In this document: in pieces, positions 53,547 through 62,066 of the stretch
Position numbering within the stretch: the stretch's first letter is position 1
How the letters are laid out: each line of letters begins with the position of its first letter
Source: Pseudomonas brassicacearum
GTDB taxonomy: Bacteria > Pseudomonadota > Gammaproteobacteria > Pseudomonadales > Pseudomonadaceae
Direction of reading: 5' to 3'
Assembly (NCBI RefSeq): GCF_003732225.1
Contig: NZ_MOBJ01000003.1
Span: 447,135-511,134, forward strand
Length of the DNA stretch: 64,000 nucleotides
The notes under the pieces: model-generated
Databases searched by the model: none
The model's input: only the letters and a program-made list of their open reading frames with translations
What the model was told of the DNA's origin: nothing
Program-made: the position numbers and the translations under genes

Positions 53547-55891
53547 GTCAACATCGTCAAGCCGACCAGAAACCCGTCCCCCGCTACAAACCCTACAAAG
53601 GCCCAGCCGGTGGCTGGGGCGCGCTGATCAGCGTCGCCCAGGCCTGGTTGACCAGCGATAACGCGCTGAAAAACCTCCGCATAATGCTCAAGACCAACCA
53701 GAACGGCGGCTTCGACTGCCCCGGTTGCGCCTGGGGCGATTCTCCGGAAAAGGGCATGGTGATGTTCTGCGAGAACGGCGCCAAGGCGGTCAACTGGGAA
53801 GCCACCAAGCGCCGGGTCGATGCCGCATTCTTCGCCAAACACAGCGTCAGCTCGTTACTGGAACAAAGCGACTACTGGCTCGAATATCAAGGCCGGCTGA
53901 CCGAGCCGATGAGCTACGACGCCGAAACCGACCGTTACACCCCCATCAGCTGGGAGGCGGCCTTCGCGTTGATCGGCAAACACCTGCAGGGCTTGTCGAG
54001 CCCGGATCAGGCTGAGTTCTACACCTCGGGCCGCGCCAGCAACGAAGCGGCGTATCTCTATCAGCTGTTCGTCCGCGCGTTCGGCACCAACAACTTTCCC
54101 GACTGTTCGAACATGTGCCACGAGGCCAGCGGTGTTGCACTTGCACAAAGTGTCGGTGTCGGCAAAGGCACCGTGACCTTCGACGACTTCGAACACGCCG
54201 ACGCAATTTTCGTCTGGGGCCAGAACCCCGGCACCAACCATCCACGGATGCTCGAGCCCCTGCGCGAAGCGGTGAAACGCGGCGCTCAGGTGGTGTGCAT
54301 CAACCCGCTCAAAGAGCGTGGCCTGGAACGCTTCCAGCACCCGCAGCACCCGATCGAAATGCTCACCAACGGTGACAAGCCGACTAACACCGCGTACTTC
54401 CGTCCAGCGTTGGGCGGCGACATGGCGCTGCTGCGCGGCATGGCCAAGTTCCTGCTGCAATGGGAGCGTGAGGCGCAGCAAACCGACGCGCCATCGGTGT
54501 TCGACCACGACTTCCTCAACGAACACACCGCCAGCGTGCTCGACTACCTGGGCGAAATCGACGACACCTCGTGGGAGCAGATCGTCGAGCAGTCCGGGCT
54601 GACCCTGGAAGAGATCGAGCAAGCCGCGCGCATGTACGCCAAAGGCAAGAACGTGATCATGTGCTGGGCCATGGGCATTACCCAGCACCGGCACTCGGTG
54701 GCAACCATCCAGGAAATCGCCAACCTGATGCTGCTGCGCGGCAACATCGGCCGGCCAGGCGCGGGCCTGTGCCCGGTGCGCGGGCACAGCAACGTGCAAG
54801 GCGACCGGACCATGGGCATCAACGAACGCCCACCGGCGTTCTTCCTCGATGCATTGGAACGCCGCTTCCAGTTCAAGGTGCCACGAGCGAATGGTCACAA
54901 CGTGGTCGAGGCCATCCACGCGATGCTCGACGGCCGCTCGAAAGTCTTCATCGGTCTGGGCGGTAACTTCGCCCAAGCCACACCAGACAGCCCACGGACC
55001 TTCCAGGCCCTGAGCAATTGCGACCTCACCGTACAAATCAGCACCAAACTCAACCGTAGCCATTTGGCGCACGGTAAAGAAGCGCTGATCCTGCCGTGCC
55101 TGGGCCGCACCGACATCGACCTGCAAACCGAAGGGGCGCAAGCGGTGACCGTGGAGGACTCGTTCAGCATGGTTCACGCCTCCAACGGCCAACTCCAGCC
55201 GCTGTCGAAACAGATGCGCTCGGAGCCATCGATCATCGCCGGTATCGCCGCGGCGACCCTGGGTTCCAGGCCCGTCGACTGGAACTGGCTGGTGGCCGAC
55301 TACCGTCGCATTCGCGAGCTGATCGCCGACACCATTCCAGGCTTCAAGGACTTCAACCAGAAGATCGAGAACCCCGGCGGCTTCTACCTGGGCAACAGCG
55401 CGGGTGCTCGCCGCTGGAACACTTCGACCGGTCGCGCCAATTTCCGTCCGAATATCCTGCCGGCCGATCTGGTACACGAGCGCACCCGCGCCACTGGGCA
55501 GTTGCCGGACCTGATCATGCAATCAATGCGCTCTCACGATCAGTACAACACCACCATTTATGGTCTCGACGACCGTTATCGTGGGGTCAAGGGCCAGCGT
55601 GACGTGCTGTTCGTCAACGAAGCCGACATCATTCGCCTGGGCTTCAAACCGGGACAAAAAGCCGACATCGTGTCGATCTGGGATGACGGCCGTGAGCGCC
55701 GCGTCAAAGGCTTCACCTTGCTGGCGTTCGATATTCCCGCCGGACAAGCCGCCGCTTACTATCCGGAAGTGAACCCGCTGGTGCCACTGGAAAGCATCGG
55801 TGACGGCAGCCACACGCCGACCTCGAAATTCGTTGCGATCCGTTTGGAAGCAGCGAGCGAGACCGGGTTGATCATGGCCAGGTCGGCGTAA
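53543..55891 (+). CDS. FdhF/YdeP-family molybdopterin oxidoreductase
   Basis: A 782-residue molybdoenzyme. The N-terminus has CPGCAWGD (Cys59, Cys62) and FCENGAK (Cys76). The Mo-bis-MGD fold follows, with YTSGRASNEAAYLYQLFVRA, FPDCSNMCHEASG and GQNPGTNHPRML. The pattern is that of YdeP/FdhF-like enzymes rather than true NAD formate dehydrogenases, so formate as substrate is not certain. A GTG at 53543 with GGAG eight bases upstream overlaps the fdhD stop (GTGA). FdhD would sulfurate its cofactor. Confidence 0.9.
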   Translation: MSQHRQADQKPVPRYKPYKGPAGGWGALISVAQAWLTSDNALKNLRIMLKTNQNGGFDCPGCAWGDSPEKGMVMFCENGAKAVNWEATKRRVDAAFFAKHSVSSLLEQSDYWLEYQGRLTEPMSYDAETDRYTPISWEAAFALIGKHLQGLSSPDQAEFYTSGRASNEAAYLYQLFVRAFGTNNFPDCSNMCHEASGVALAQSVGVGKGTVTFDDFEHADAIFVWGQNPGTNHPRMLEPLREAVKRGAQVVCINPLKERGLERFQHPQHPIEMLTNGDKPTNTAYFRPALGGDMALLRGMAKFLLQWEREAQQTDAPSVFDHDFLNEHTASVLDYLGEIDDTSWEQIVEQSGLTLEEIEQAARMYAKGKNVIMCWAMGITQHRHSVATIQEIANLMLLRGNIGRPGAGLCPVRGHSNVQGDRTMGINERPPAFFLDALERRFQFKVPRANGHNVVEAIHAMLDGRSKVFIGLGGNFAQATPDSPRTFQALSNCDLTVQISTKLNRSHLAHGKEALILPCLGRTDIDLQTEGAQAVTVEDSFSMVHASNGQLQPLSKQMRSEPSIIAGIAAATLGSRPVDWNWLVADYRRIRELIADTIPGFKDFNQKIENPGGFYLGNSAGARRWNTSTGRANFRPNILPADLVHERTRATGQLPDLIMQSMRSHDQYNTTIYGLDDRYRGVKGQRDVLFVNEADIIRLGFKPGQKADIVSIWDDGRERRVKGFTLLAFDIPAGQAAAYYPEVNPLVPLESIGDGSHTPTSKFVAIRLEAASETGLIMARSA

Positions 55892-55908
55892 CGCGGCGTC
55901 TGGTCCGG

Positions 55909-56008
55909 CCTCATCGCGAGCAAGCTCGCTCCCACATTTGATCTTCAGTGAGCACAGCCCTTGTGTTCGACAAGGAACCCCTGTGGGAGCGAGCTTGCTC
56001 GCGATGGC
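55909..56008. repeat. REP pair, opposite arrangement
   Basis: Complement form first (ATCGCGAGCAAGCTCGCTCC), TGTGGGAGCGAGC form second, as at 51553. It follows the molybdoenzyme gene. The region 55892-56252 otherwise holds only this and the hairpin at 56069. Confidence 0.88.
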
Positions 56009-56068
56009 GTCCGACCATGCGACACAGGTATCGGCACTGTTAGTACACTTTCCAAACGCCCACAAAAA

Positions 56069-56094
56069 AGGCCGCTTTTGCATAAAAGCGGCCT
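56069..56094 (-). terminator. Hairpin, terminator-like on the minus strand
   Basis: AGGCCGCTTTT pairs with AAAAGCGGCCT; the T-run is on the minus strand (CCTTTTTTGTG). No minus-strand gene precedes it, so it may stop antisense transcription or be left over. Confidence 0.55.
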
Positions 56095-56252
56095 GTCCGA
56101 AGTAGCTAAAGACCAGCGAAAATCGATTAAGTTCCGTCTATAAAACAATAACTTAGCAAATTGTGCACAAGTCGTGTTACTCGTCGGATTTCGATTGTAA
56201 CCATCACGACACAGCCTCAGGATCGCGCCGTCATCCCTTTGAGGCTCCTCTC

Positions 56253-56741
56253 ATGAAGTTCTCCTCGATTCTCTTGTTGTCCCTTGGCCTGATCAGTGGC
56301 GCCGCATCTGCCGGTGGCACCGCCGAGGCAGGTGTTGGCGGCGCATTGGGCGGGGTACTTGGCTCGGTGGTTGGTCAATCGCTGGGCGGCAGCACCGGTT
56401 CGACCATTGGCGCAGCCTTGGGCGGCGCCGGTGGTAGTGCAGTAGGTGCCAACAGACACAGCCGTGGCGAAGCCGCCATCGGTGGTGCGCTCGGCGCAGC
56501 CGGCGGTAACGTAGTCGGCCGCAGCATGGGCGGCACTACGGGCAGCCTGATCGGCGCAGCCGCCGGCGGTGGCGTGGGCGGTGCGCTGGGTAACCATATG
56601 GGCAACAGCAGCTATGACGAAGACCGTGGCGGTCGTGACCGTGGTGGCCGCCGTTACTACCGCGATGACGATGACCACCGCGGTCGTGGTCATGCTTACG
56701 GCCATCGCAAGCATCACCACTACTATCGTGATCGCGACTAA
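56253..56741 (+). CDS. Glycine-zipper domain protein
   Basis: A 162-residue exported protein: signal peptide (1-18, ending ASA), then about 90 residues of Gly/Ala repeats of the GGALGG/VVGQSLGG type (glycine zipper), then an Arg/Asp/His-rich tail (~115-162). Likely a membrane-inserting or envelope-stress protein. The start at 56253 (MKFSS) is chosen by the signal peptide. Function unknown. Confidence 0.8.
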   Translation: MKFSSILLLSLGLISGAASAGGTAEAGVGGALGGVLGSVVGQSLGGSTGSTIGAALGGAGGSAVGANRHSRGEAAIGGALGAAGGNVVGRSMGGTTGSLIGAAAGGGVGGALGNHMGNSSYDEDRGGRDRGGRRYYRDDDDHRGRGHAYGHRKHHHYYRDRD

Positions 56742-56772
56742 TCGCTGATTGGCATCACGAAAGAGATTCCAA

Positions 56773-56802
56773 AAAATCGCAGCCCTCGGGCTGCGATTTT
56801 TC
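56773..56802. terminator. Bidirectional terminator
   Basis: AAAAATCGCAGCC/GGCTGCGATTTTT between the convergent glycine-zipper and thioesterase genes, T-rich on both strands. Confidence 0.88.
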
Positions 56803-56805
56803 GTT

Positions 56806-57237
56806 TCACACCACCAACCGCTCCAACGCCCCGCGCAACCCGCCAGGAATCGCCACGGGTTGATTCGAGGCCCGATCCACAAACACATGCACAAAGCGTC
56901 CTGCCGCGCAGGCGTCCTCTTCCTCGGCCTTGAACACCGCCAGTTCGTACTGCACCGAGCTATTGCCCAACTTGCCCACCCGCAATCCGATTTCAATGCG
57001 CTCGGGAAAAGCGATTGAGGCGAAGTAATCGCACGCCGAACTGACCACAAACCCCACCACTTCACCGTCGTGAATATCCAGGCCACCGACTTCGATCAGG
57101 TAAGTATTCACCGCCGTGTCGAAGAAGCTGTAGTAGGTCACGTTGTTCACATGGCCATAGACATCGTTGTCGTGCCAGCGGGTGATGATCGGCTGGAAGT
57201 GGCGGTAGTCGGAGCGTTGGGGCATCGGATTGGACAT
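56806..57237 (-). CDS. YbgC/4-hydroxybenzoyl-CoA-type thioesterase
   Basis: A 143-residue hot-dog thioesterase with the active-site motif [21 protein letters not shown] (Asp in the 4HBT position). It hydrolyses acyl-CoA; substrate not predictable. It starts 48 bases downstream of recQ on the same strand. Confidence 0.9.
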   Translation of the reverse strand: MSNPMPQRSDYRHFQPIITRWHDNDVYGHVNNVTYYSFFDTAVNTYLIEVGGLDIHDGEVVGFVVSSACDYFASIAFPERIEIGLRVGKLGNSSVQYELAVFKAEEEDACAAGRFVHVFVDRASNQPVAIPGGLRGALERLVV

Positions 57238-57285
57238 CAGTGTCGGTTCCTGGAATTGAACAGCCAGTCTAAGGCGAAAACCGCG

Positions 57286-59232
57286 TTATCGTTCTTCGCG
57301 AGCATCGGAACGCTGCCGGGCCCACTCGCGCACCTCGGCATACGGATAATCCTCCAGCGTCGCAAACCCCGGAATCGCCCGCGCCTTGAGCTTGGTAAAC
57401 AGCGGCACGCTGATACCGCACAAGAACCGTGTCAACCGCTCCGCACCCGGCACATGGCCGTTGTACGCTTCGTGCCTGTGGATAAAATCACCACACAGCG
57501 CCTCGAAGTTTTTATCCACAAGCGCTGGCAGCTCAGGCGGTTCCGGCAGACGGGCAACCTGCCCATGGCACACCGAACAATGCCCACACTGCTGTGGCGC
57601 GTTTTCGTCGCCGAAGTACTGCGCCAACCGGTAACCCAGACAGTGCTCGGTGGCGAACAGATCGAGCATCGCGTGGATCCGGGCGATCTCCGTGCGTTCA
57701 TGTTGTGTGAAGTAACCATGCAATTGGCTGCTCAACACCTGGGCATCGAAGTCCGTCATCAGCAGGCTGTAGACCTCGGTCATCTGCTTGCTTTCAAGCT
57801 CGACCCAGCCCTTCTCCTGAAAGTAATCCAGCGCCTTGACCACCCGATTGCGTTCGGCCTGATGCTGTTGGTACAGCGCATCGAAATTCACCGTGGCCCA
57901 GGTTCGCGCACGGCTGGAGGTCTGGATGATCGCCTCGACGAAGTCCCGTCGCTCGCCCTCGAAACGCGCCAACAAGGCTTCAGGCTCCAGCAGGAACTTG
58001 AAACGGTATTCGGCGAAATAGGCGTAACGCGGTGCGATCAAGCCTTTGAGTTCAAGCTGCACCAGCAAGGTCTTGAGCGGTAGTTGGCGAATATTGCTCT
58101 GGTCGGCCAGCGGCCCCAGCAAAAACTCCCATTGGCCATCCGGCGCGGCCGCTTGCAGTTCGTCGAGCACACAACGGATGCCGTCCAGTTCTGGCGTATC
58201 ACCGTAAACGAAGTTTTCCAACACGTTGAGACTGTCGCGGTTGGCCAACACCAGGCAGTCGGAAGGTTGCCCGTCGCGTCCGGCACGGCCGATTTCCTGG
58301 CTGTAGTTTTCGATGGATTTCGGCAAGTCGAAATGCACCACGTTGCGGATGTCGCTCTTGTCGATGCCCATGCCGAACGCGATGGTGGCGACGATGCAAT
58401 TGGACTGCCCGCCCATGAACCGCCGCTGAATCGCTTCCCGTTGTTCATGGGGTAAACCGGCGTGATAGGCCTCGGCCTGAAGACCGTTTTGGCTCAGGTG
58501 CTGGGCAATCTGCTCAGCGGTTTTCTGCAAGGTCACGTAGACGATGCTCGGCTGCCCGGCACGCTGGCCCATCCATTCCACCAGACGGCGGCGCTTGTCC
58601 TGACCACGCACTGGTTCAACCAGCAAATTCAGGTTGGGGCGATAGAAGCCGGTGGTCACCACGTCGTCCGCCGCGATGGCGAATTTCGCCTGCATGTCAG
58701 CGATCACTTTGGGCGTGGCAGTGGCGGTCAACAGCAAGGTTTGCGGGATATTGAACTGGCGCTGGTAGTCCGGCAGCTTCAGGTAGTCGGGGCGAAAATT
58801 GTGCCCCCATTCGGAGATACAGTGCGCCTCGTCCACCACCAGCAACGAGATCGGCACTTGCTGCAGAAAGTTGCGAAAACGCTCGTTCTTCAGGCGCTCC
58901 ACGGAAATCATCAGGATCTTCAACTCGCCAGACCTGGCCCGCGCCATCACCTCATTGGCGTCGTCACGGCTCTGCGCCGAATCGATACTCGCCGCCGCAA
59001 TGCCATGGCGCTGCAAGAACGCCAATTGGTCCTGCATCAGCGCCAGCAACGGCGACACCACCAGCGTCAGGTGTGGCAGCAACAAGGCCGGCAACTGATA
59101 GCACAAGGACTTGCCGGAGCCGGTCGGAAAAATCGCCGCCGCCGAGCGCCCGGCCAACACCGCACTGACCGCCGCCTCCTGGCCGGGTCGGAACTGTGGA
59201 TAACCAAAGACCTGTTCGAGGGTGTTGTGCAT
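57286..59232 (-). CDS. recQ: ATP-dependent DNA helicase RecQ
   Basis: A 648-residue SF2 helicase. Motif 0/I FRPGQEAAV...FPTGSGKSLCYQ, motif II VVDEAHCISEWGHNFRPDY, motif VI QEIGRAGRDG. The zinc site is in the RecQ-Ct region (YFGDENAPQQCGHCSVC). I see no clear HRDC domain; the C-terminal ~100 residues differ from E. coli RecQ. Acts in recombination and fork repair. Confidence 0.93.
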   Translation of the reverse strand: MHNTLEQVFGYPQFRPGQEAAVSAVLAGRSAAAIFPTGSGKSLCYQLPALLLPHLTLVVSPLLALMQDQLAFLQRHGIAAASIDSAQSRDDANEVMARARSGELKILMISVERLKNERFRNFLQQVPISLLVVDEAHCISEWGHNFRPDYLKLPDYQRQFNIPQTLLLTATATPKVIADMQAKFAIAADDVVTTGFYRPNLNLLVEPVRGQDKRRRLVEWMGQRAGQPSIVYVTLQKTAEQIAQHLSQNGLQAEAYHAGLPHEQREAIQRRFMGGQSNCIVATIAFGMGIDKSDIRNVVHFDLPKSIENYSQEIGRAGRDGQPSDCLVLANRDSLNVLENFVYGDTPELDGIRCVLDELQAAAPDGQWEFLLGPLADQSNIRQLPLKTLLVQLELKGLIAPRYAYFAEYRFKFLLEPEALLARFEGERRDFVEAIIQTSSRARTWATVNFDALYQQHQAERNRVVKALDYFQEKGWVELESKQMTEVYSLLMTDFDAQVLSSQLHGYFTQHERTEIARIHAMLDLFATEHCLGYRLAQYFGDENAPQQCGHCSVCHGQVARLPEPPELPALVDKNFEALCGDFIHRHEAYNGHVPGAERLTRFLCGISVPLFTKLKARAIPGFATLEDYPYAEVREWARQRSDAREER

Positions 59233-59487
59233 AAGCTGTCACTCCGTTGACTGCTGCCATGCCGAAAGCCTAGCCGGCTAAAGCAGCGAGTCGAGAAAAG
59301 GTCGTGGGTAAAACACTACAGATTGATACAACCGGAACTAAAAATCAGCTCACGGGAAAACGACTTCATCGGTAAGGTCAGCGCTCACATAAAGCGTCTT
59401 CCAATTGAAAACGCTACCGTCCGCGAGCACCTCATCATGGCAGGAAGCCTGATGTGCGCGGATGCCACACACATGAAGGACCACACC

Positions 59488-60576
59488 ATGCATCAAACAC
59501 ACCTCCCACCGTGTTTTTCGCGGTCGCCGCGCGCCGCCCTGATGACCCTGCCTCTGCTGTTGAGCGGGTGCCTTACAGTGCACGCACAGCCTGACGTCGG
59601 ACCTGCGGCTCAAGCCTTTGAAACAGCGGAATACCACGCTCAAAAAGGATTGGCGATCATCAAGGCATCGGCACTTTACGCTCGCGGTGGTACCGGACAG
59701 GGCGTCAGTGTCGCATTGGTCGACTCAGGCCTGAATGCCGACTTGCCCGAGTTTTCGGGACGTATCAGCGATCCAGGATACGACTACGTCACCAGCAGCC
59801 CTGGCACCTTCGACAGAATCGGCCATGGTACACAGATGGCCGGCATCCTCGCTGCCAATAAAGACGATCAGGGCATGCACGGTGTTGCATACAACGCTCA
59901 ACTGATCCCGCTGCGCTTTGGTGATAACGATGAGCCGTTCTTTTTCGACAGCGAAATTTCCCAATCATGGAAGTACGCGTTTGATAAAGGTGCACACATC
60001 TTCAGTAACTCTTGGGCCAACTCCATCCCGGCCACCGAGATAACCGAATCCCGCTACAACCAGGTCATGCCAGAGTCCCTTGCTGTGGCACGACAGTTGG
60101 TCAAAGACGGTGCGGTTTTCGTCTTTCCGACAGGTAATGAATTGAAACGCGAACCCCTGGCTGAAGCGGGCCTGCCACTGGCAATTCCCGAATTGGAGAA
60201 AGGCTGGATCGCTGTTGTCGCCCTGAAACAGGATGGTACGGCCATTAACGCCAAATCCAACTACTGTGGCGTGGCCAGGCGCTGGTGCATCGCCGTACCC
60301 GGTGGAGACTCCGGTCCCGACGCTGGCCTGCAAACCACCCTAAAGTCCGGCGGCTACGGTCAAACAGCTGGGACCTCGCCTGCTGTGGCCATGGTCAGCG
60401 GCGCACTGGCGGCGCTACAAAGTCGCTACCCGCACTGGAGCCCACAACAGGTACGCGAACGTTTGCTCGAAAGCGCAAACCGAACCGGCACCTACGCCAA
60501 CAGTGAGGCTTATGGTCGGGGCCTGCTGGACCTTGAAGCCGCCTCGCGTCCGGCACCAGACTACCTGGCCGAGTAA
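59488..60576 (+). CDS. Subtilisin-like (S8) serine protease, putative lipoprotein
   Basis: A 362-residue protease with a lipobox (LPLLLSGC, Cys28), so probably anchored in an envelope membrane. The triad is Asp79 (VALVDSGLN), His113 (IGHGTQMAGI) and Ser297 (AGTSPAVAM); the oxyanion Asn is in FPTGNE. It resembles autotransporter passenger proteases, but no beta-barrel follows. AAGGA is spaced seven bases before the ATG at 59488; longer in-frame starts lack a signal. Substrate unknown. Confidence 0.8.
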   Translation: MHQTHLPPCFSRSPRAALMTLPLLLSGCLTVHAQPDVGPAAQAFETAEYHAQKGLAIIKASALYARGGTGQGVSVALVDSGLNADLPEFSGRISDPGYDYVTSSPGTFDRIGHGTQMAGILAANKDDQGMHGVAYNAQLIPLRFGDNDEPFFFDSEISQSWKYAFDKGAHIFSNSWANSIPATEITESRYNQVMPESLAVARQLVKDGAVFVFPTGNELKREPLAEAGLPLAIPELEKGWIAVVALKQDGTAINAKSNYCGVARRWCIAVPGGDSGPDAGLQTTLKSGGYGQTAGTSPAVAMVSGALAALQSRYPHWSPQQVRERLLESANRTGTYANSEAYGRGLLDLEAASRPAPDYLAE

Positions 60577-60970
60577 GCCAGTCATTGCAGTGTTGATGCA
60601 CAGCAGCCTTCGAGACGATCGCTGCTGTGTTCAGTTTCCCGAGCATTGTCCTCACCCACTGGCTCTCGCTACGTAATTGACTGCGTTTGAACTTACGAAA
60701 TGCCCTACGCAGTCTGGCGCACGCACTACTGCGGTTTTATCCGCCACGCCTGACAAGTGCGTAGGAAATTCGACCTCTAGGGGAGTCACTGAAAAAAACC
60801 TCGGGTAGTGCGTAGTCCCCTGCCTTGCGGGCAAGTAAACTCCCTACAAGACCTGTCCATTCGGGCTGTCTTGCGAGACTTTGGAGTGGGATTCTATAGT
60901 TTGCAGCGCGGCTAAACCCCGTGTGTCGGCCTGCAGGAGCGACGTCGCGACTTCCTATAGGACACGTTCA
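60577..60970 (+). promoter_or_regulatory. Structured leader region upstream of a small gene
   Basis: 394 bases with no gene but several complementary segments. CCTACGCA (60704-60711) can pair with TGCGTAGG (60758-60765) or with TGCGTAG (60809-60815). CGCACTAC (60722-60729) can pair with GTAGTGCG (60805-60812). There is also a CTTGC/GCAAG hairpin near 60834. Competing pairings suggest a regulatory leader for the gene at 60971. Confidence 0.4.
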
Positions 60971-61267
60971 ATGAACCCGCACGATCCGTCAAACAACCGC
61001 TATCGCCCGCTCAAAACCAACTACAGCGAAACCCCGGTTCTGGTCATCGACACCGAGGCCAATCCCCACGCCATCCTGGACGCCGCCCGACAACGCATCC
61101 GCGCCTCCAGCGACCTGCTCGAAACGCTTTATTGCCTGTGCTTCAAGCAAGCGGATGTGAAAGACATTCCCCACATCACCCACGCCCTGTACCTGCTGAC
61201 TCAAGACGGCCGCGACCTGCTCCAGGTTGCCCAGCAACGCATGCTGAACTGGAAAGCGCCGGCCTGA
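60971..61267 (+). CDS. Small helical protein, DUF3077/DUF6124-like
   Basis: A 98-residue protein. The core ASSDLLETLYCLCFKQADV and HALYLLTQDGRDLLQVAQQR resembles small Pseudomonas proteins of the DUF3077/DUF6124 type, like the gene at 33056. AGGACA precedes the ATG at 60971. Both genes sit behind long structured leaders. Function unknown. Confidence 0.65.
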   Translation: MNPHDPSNNRYRPLKTNYSETPVLVIDTEANPHAILDAARQRIRASSDLLETLYCLCFKQADVKDIPHITHALYLLTQDGRDLLQVAQQRMLNWKAPA

Positions 61268-61281
61268 AGTCCGAGTGAACA

Positions 61282-61312
61282 GATCGTTCCCACGTTCTGC
61301 GTGAGAACGATC
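61282..61312. repeat. Dispersed hairpin repeat GATCGTTCCCACG
   Basis: Near-perfect inverted arms (GATCGTTCCCACG against CGTGAGAACGATC, one mismatch) around a short loop. This is a second REP-like family of fluorescent pseudomonads; it could end the gene at 60971. Confidence 0.6.
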
Positions 61313-61357
61313 GAACGCAAAGCGTTGAAACGCCTTCATCGAACACTGGAAATAATC

Positions 61358-61714
61358 ATGAGCAAGTTTTTTGATGAGCTGATGGAAAGCGTGCAACAGA
61401 TGGACGAGATCGTACGGGGTGAACGCCTACCTTCCCGCGAATTCCATGTTGACGCGTTGCACGTCAAAGAAATTCGTAAGGCTACCGGTCTGACTCAGGC
61501 CAAATTCGCAGCGTTGATCGACGTCGAACTCGGCACTCTGTGCATGAGTGAACTGACGTTTCAGCAAAAGCAGGATTATTACGACAAGGTGCGCCGATCA
61601 AATTATCTGGCGAGCTTACGTCTCGAAGGCTTCGACACCTCACGTGCCGATGCAGATAAGCCGCTCCCCACGCGGGAATCGGTACTCAGAAAATATCGTC
61701 AGAATCCACGTTAA
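61358..61714 (+). CDS. Chimeric HigA-like antitoxin / YhfG protein
   Basis: 118 residues in one frame from two sources. Residues 1-61 are a HigA-like antitoxin (FFDELMESVQQMDEIVRGE, EIRKATGLTQAKFAALIDV), cut in the middle of the HTH. From Met63 (61544) MSELTFQQKQDYYDK and RRSNYLASLRLEGF are a complete YhfG, the small partner of Fic toxins. The YhfG part has its own ATG but no good ribosome site, so it may now be made only as a fusion. No HigB-type toxin is upstream. The stop overlaps a broken fic (TAATG). Confidence 0.75.
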   Translation: MSKFFDELMESVQQMDEIVRGERLPSREFHVDALHVKEIRKATGLTQAKFAALIDVELGTLCMSELTFQQKQDYYDKVRRSNYLASLRLEGFDTSRADADKPLPTRESVLRKYRQNPR

Positions 61715-61808
61715 TGTTGGATAAATACGGGGGCGGCCAAGACCCCTATTGCTACCGCTGATAGCGGCGTTCTGCGTAACCTGCTCGATATCCACCTGCT
61801 GCCAGATC
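61714..61808 (+). pseudogene. fic: N-terminal remnant of a Fic-family toxin gene
   Basis: The ATG overlaps the YhfG stop, the normal yhfG-fic order. It reads LDKYGGGQDPYCYR, then a stop at 61759. One frame over, SGVLRNLLDIH continues the usual Fic N-terminus before similarity ends near 61790. A one-base shift plus loss of the rest, including the FIC motif, leaves it inactive. Confidence 0.75.
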
Positions 61809-61838
61809 CTGCCTTGGTTCCACAGAACCCTCTCCCCT

Positions 61839-62066
61839 TCAGCCAGAAGAAGTTAGATAAAGATCCAACCCTTCAGGAAAAACCACAGAGGCCAAGCGCT
61901 CAATCTCAAGCGCCTGCGCTGCTGTCAGTCGGAAATCCACACCAATGCATTCATTGGTGTTCGTCCATTGCATCACGGGGGTCAAGTCCGCCACCGACAG
62001 ACTAATACCGTGTTCAAAAACCAGTTCATCCCTACCAGGATGAAATCCCATCACCGAAAAAATCAT
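61839..62066 (-). CDS. Putative immunity protein for the rRNase bacteriocin
   Basis: A 75-residue acidic protein whose ATG overlaps the toxin stop (ATGA), the standard place for a bacteriocin immunity gene. It has VFEHGISLSVADLTPVMQW and ECIGVDFRLTAAQALEIERL. It does not look like the colicin E3 immunity protein, so the assignment rests on position and size. Confidence 0.6.
   Translation of the reverse strand: MIFSVMGFHPGRDELVFEHGISLSVADLTPVMQWTNTNECIGVDFRLTAAQALEIERLASVVFPEGLDLYLTSSG

Noticed and set aside
53855..55522. 555-codon minus-strand ORF
   Set aside because: Antisense to the molybdoenzyme gene; compositionally a shadow with no signal or motif.
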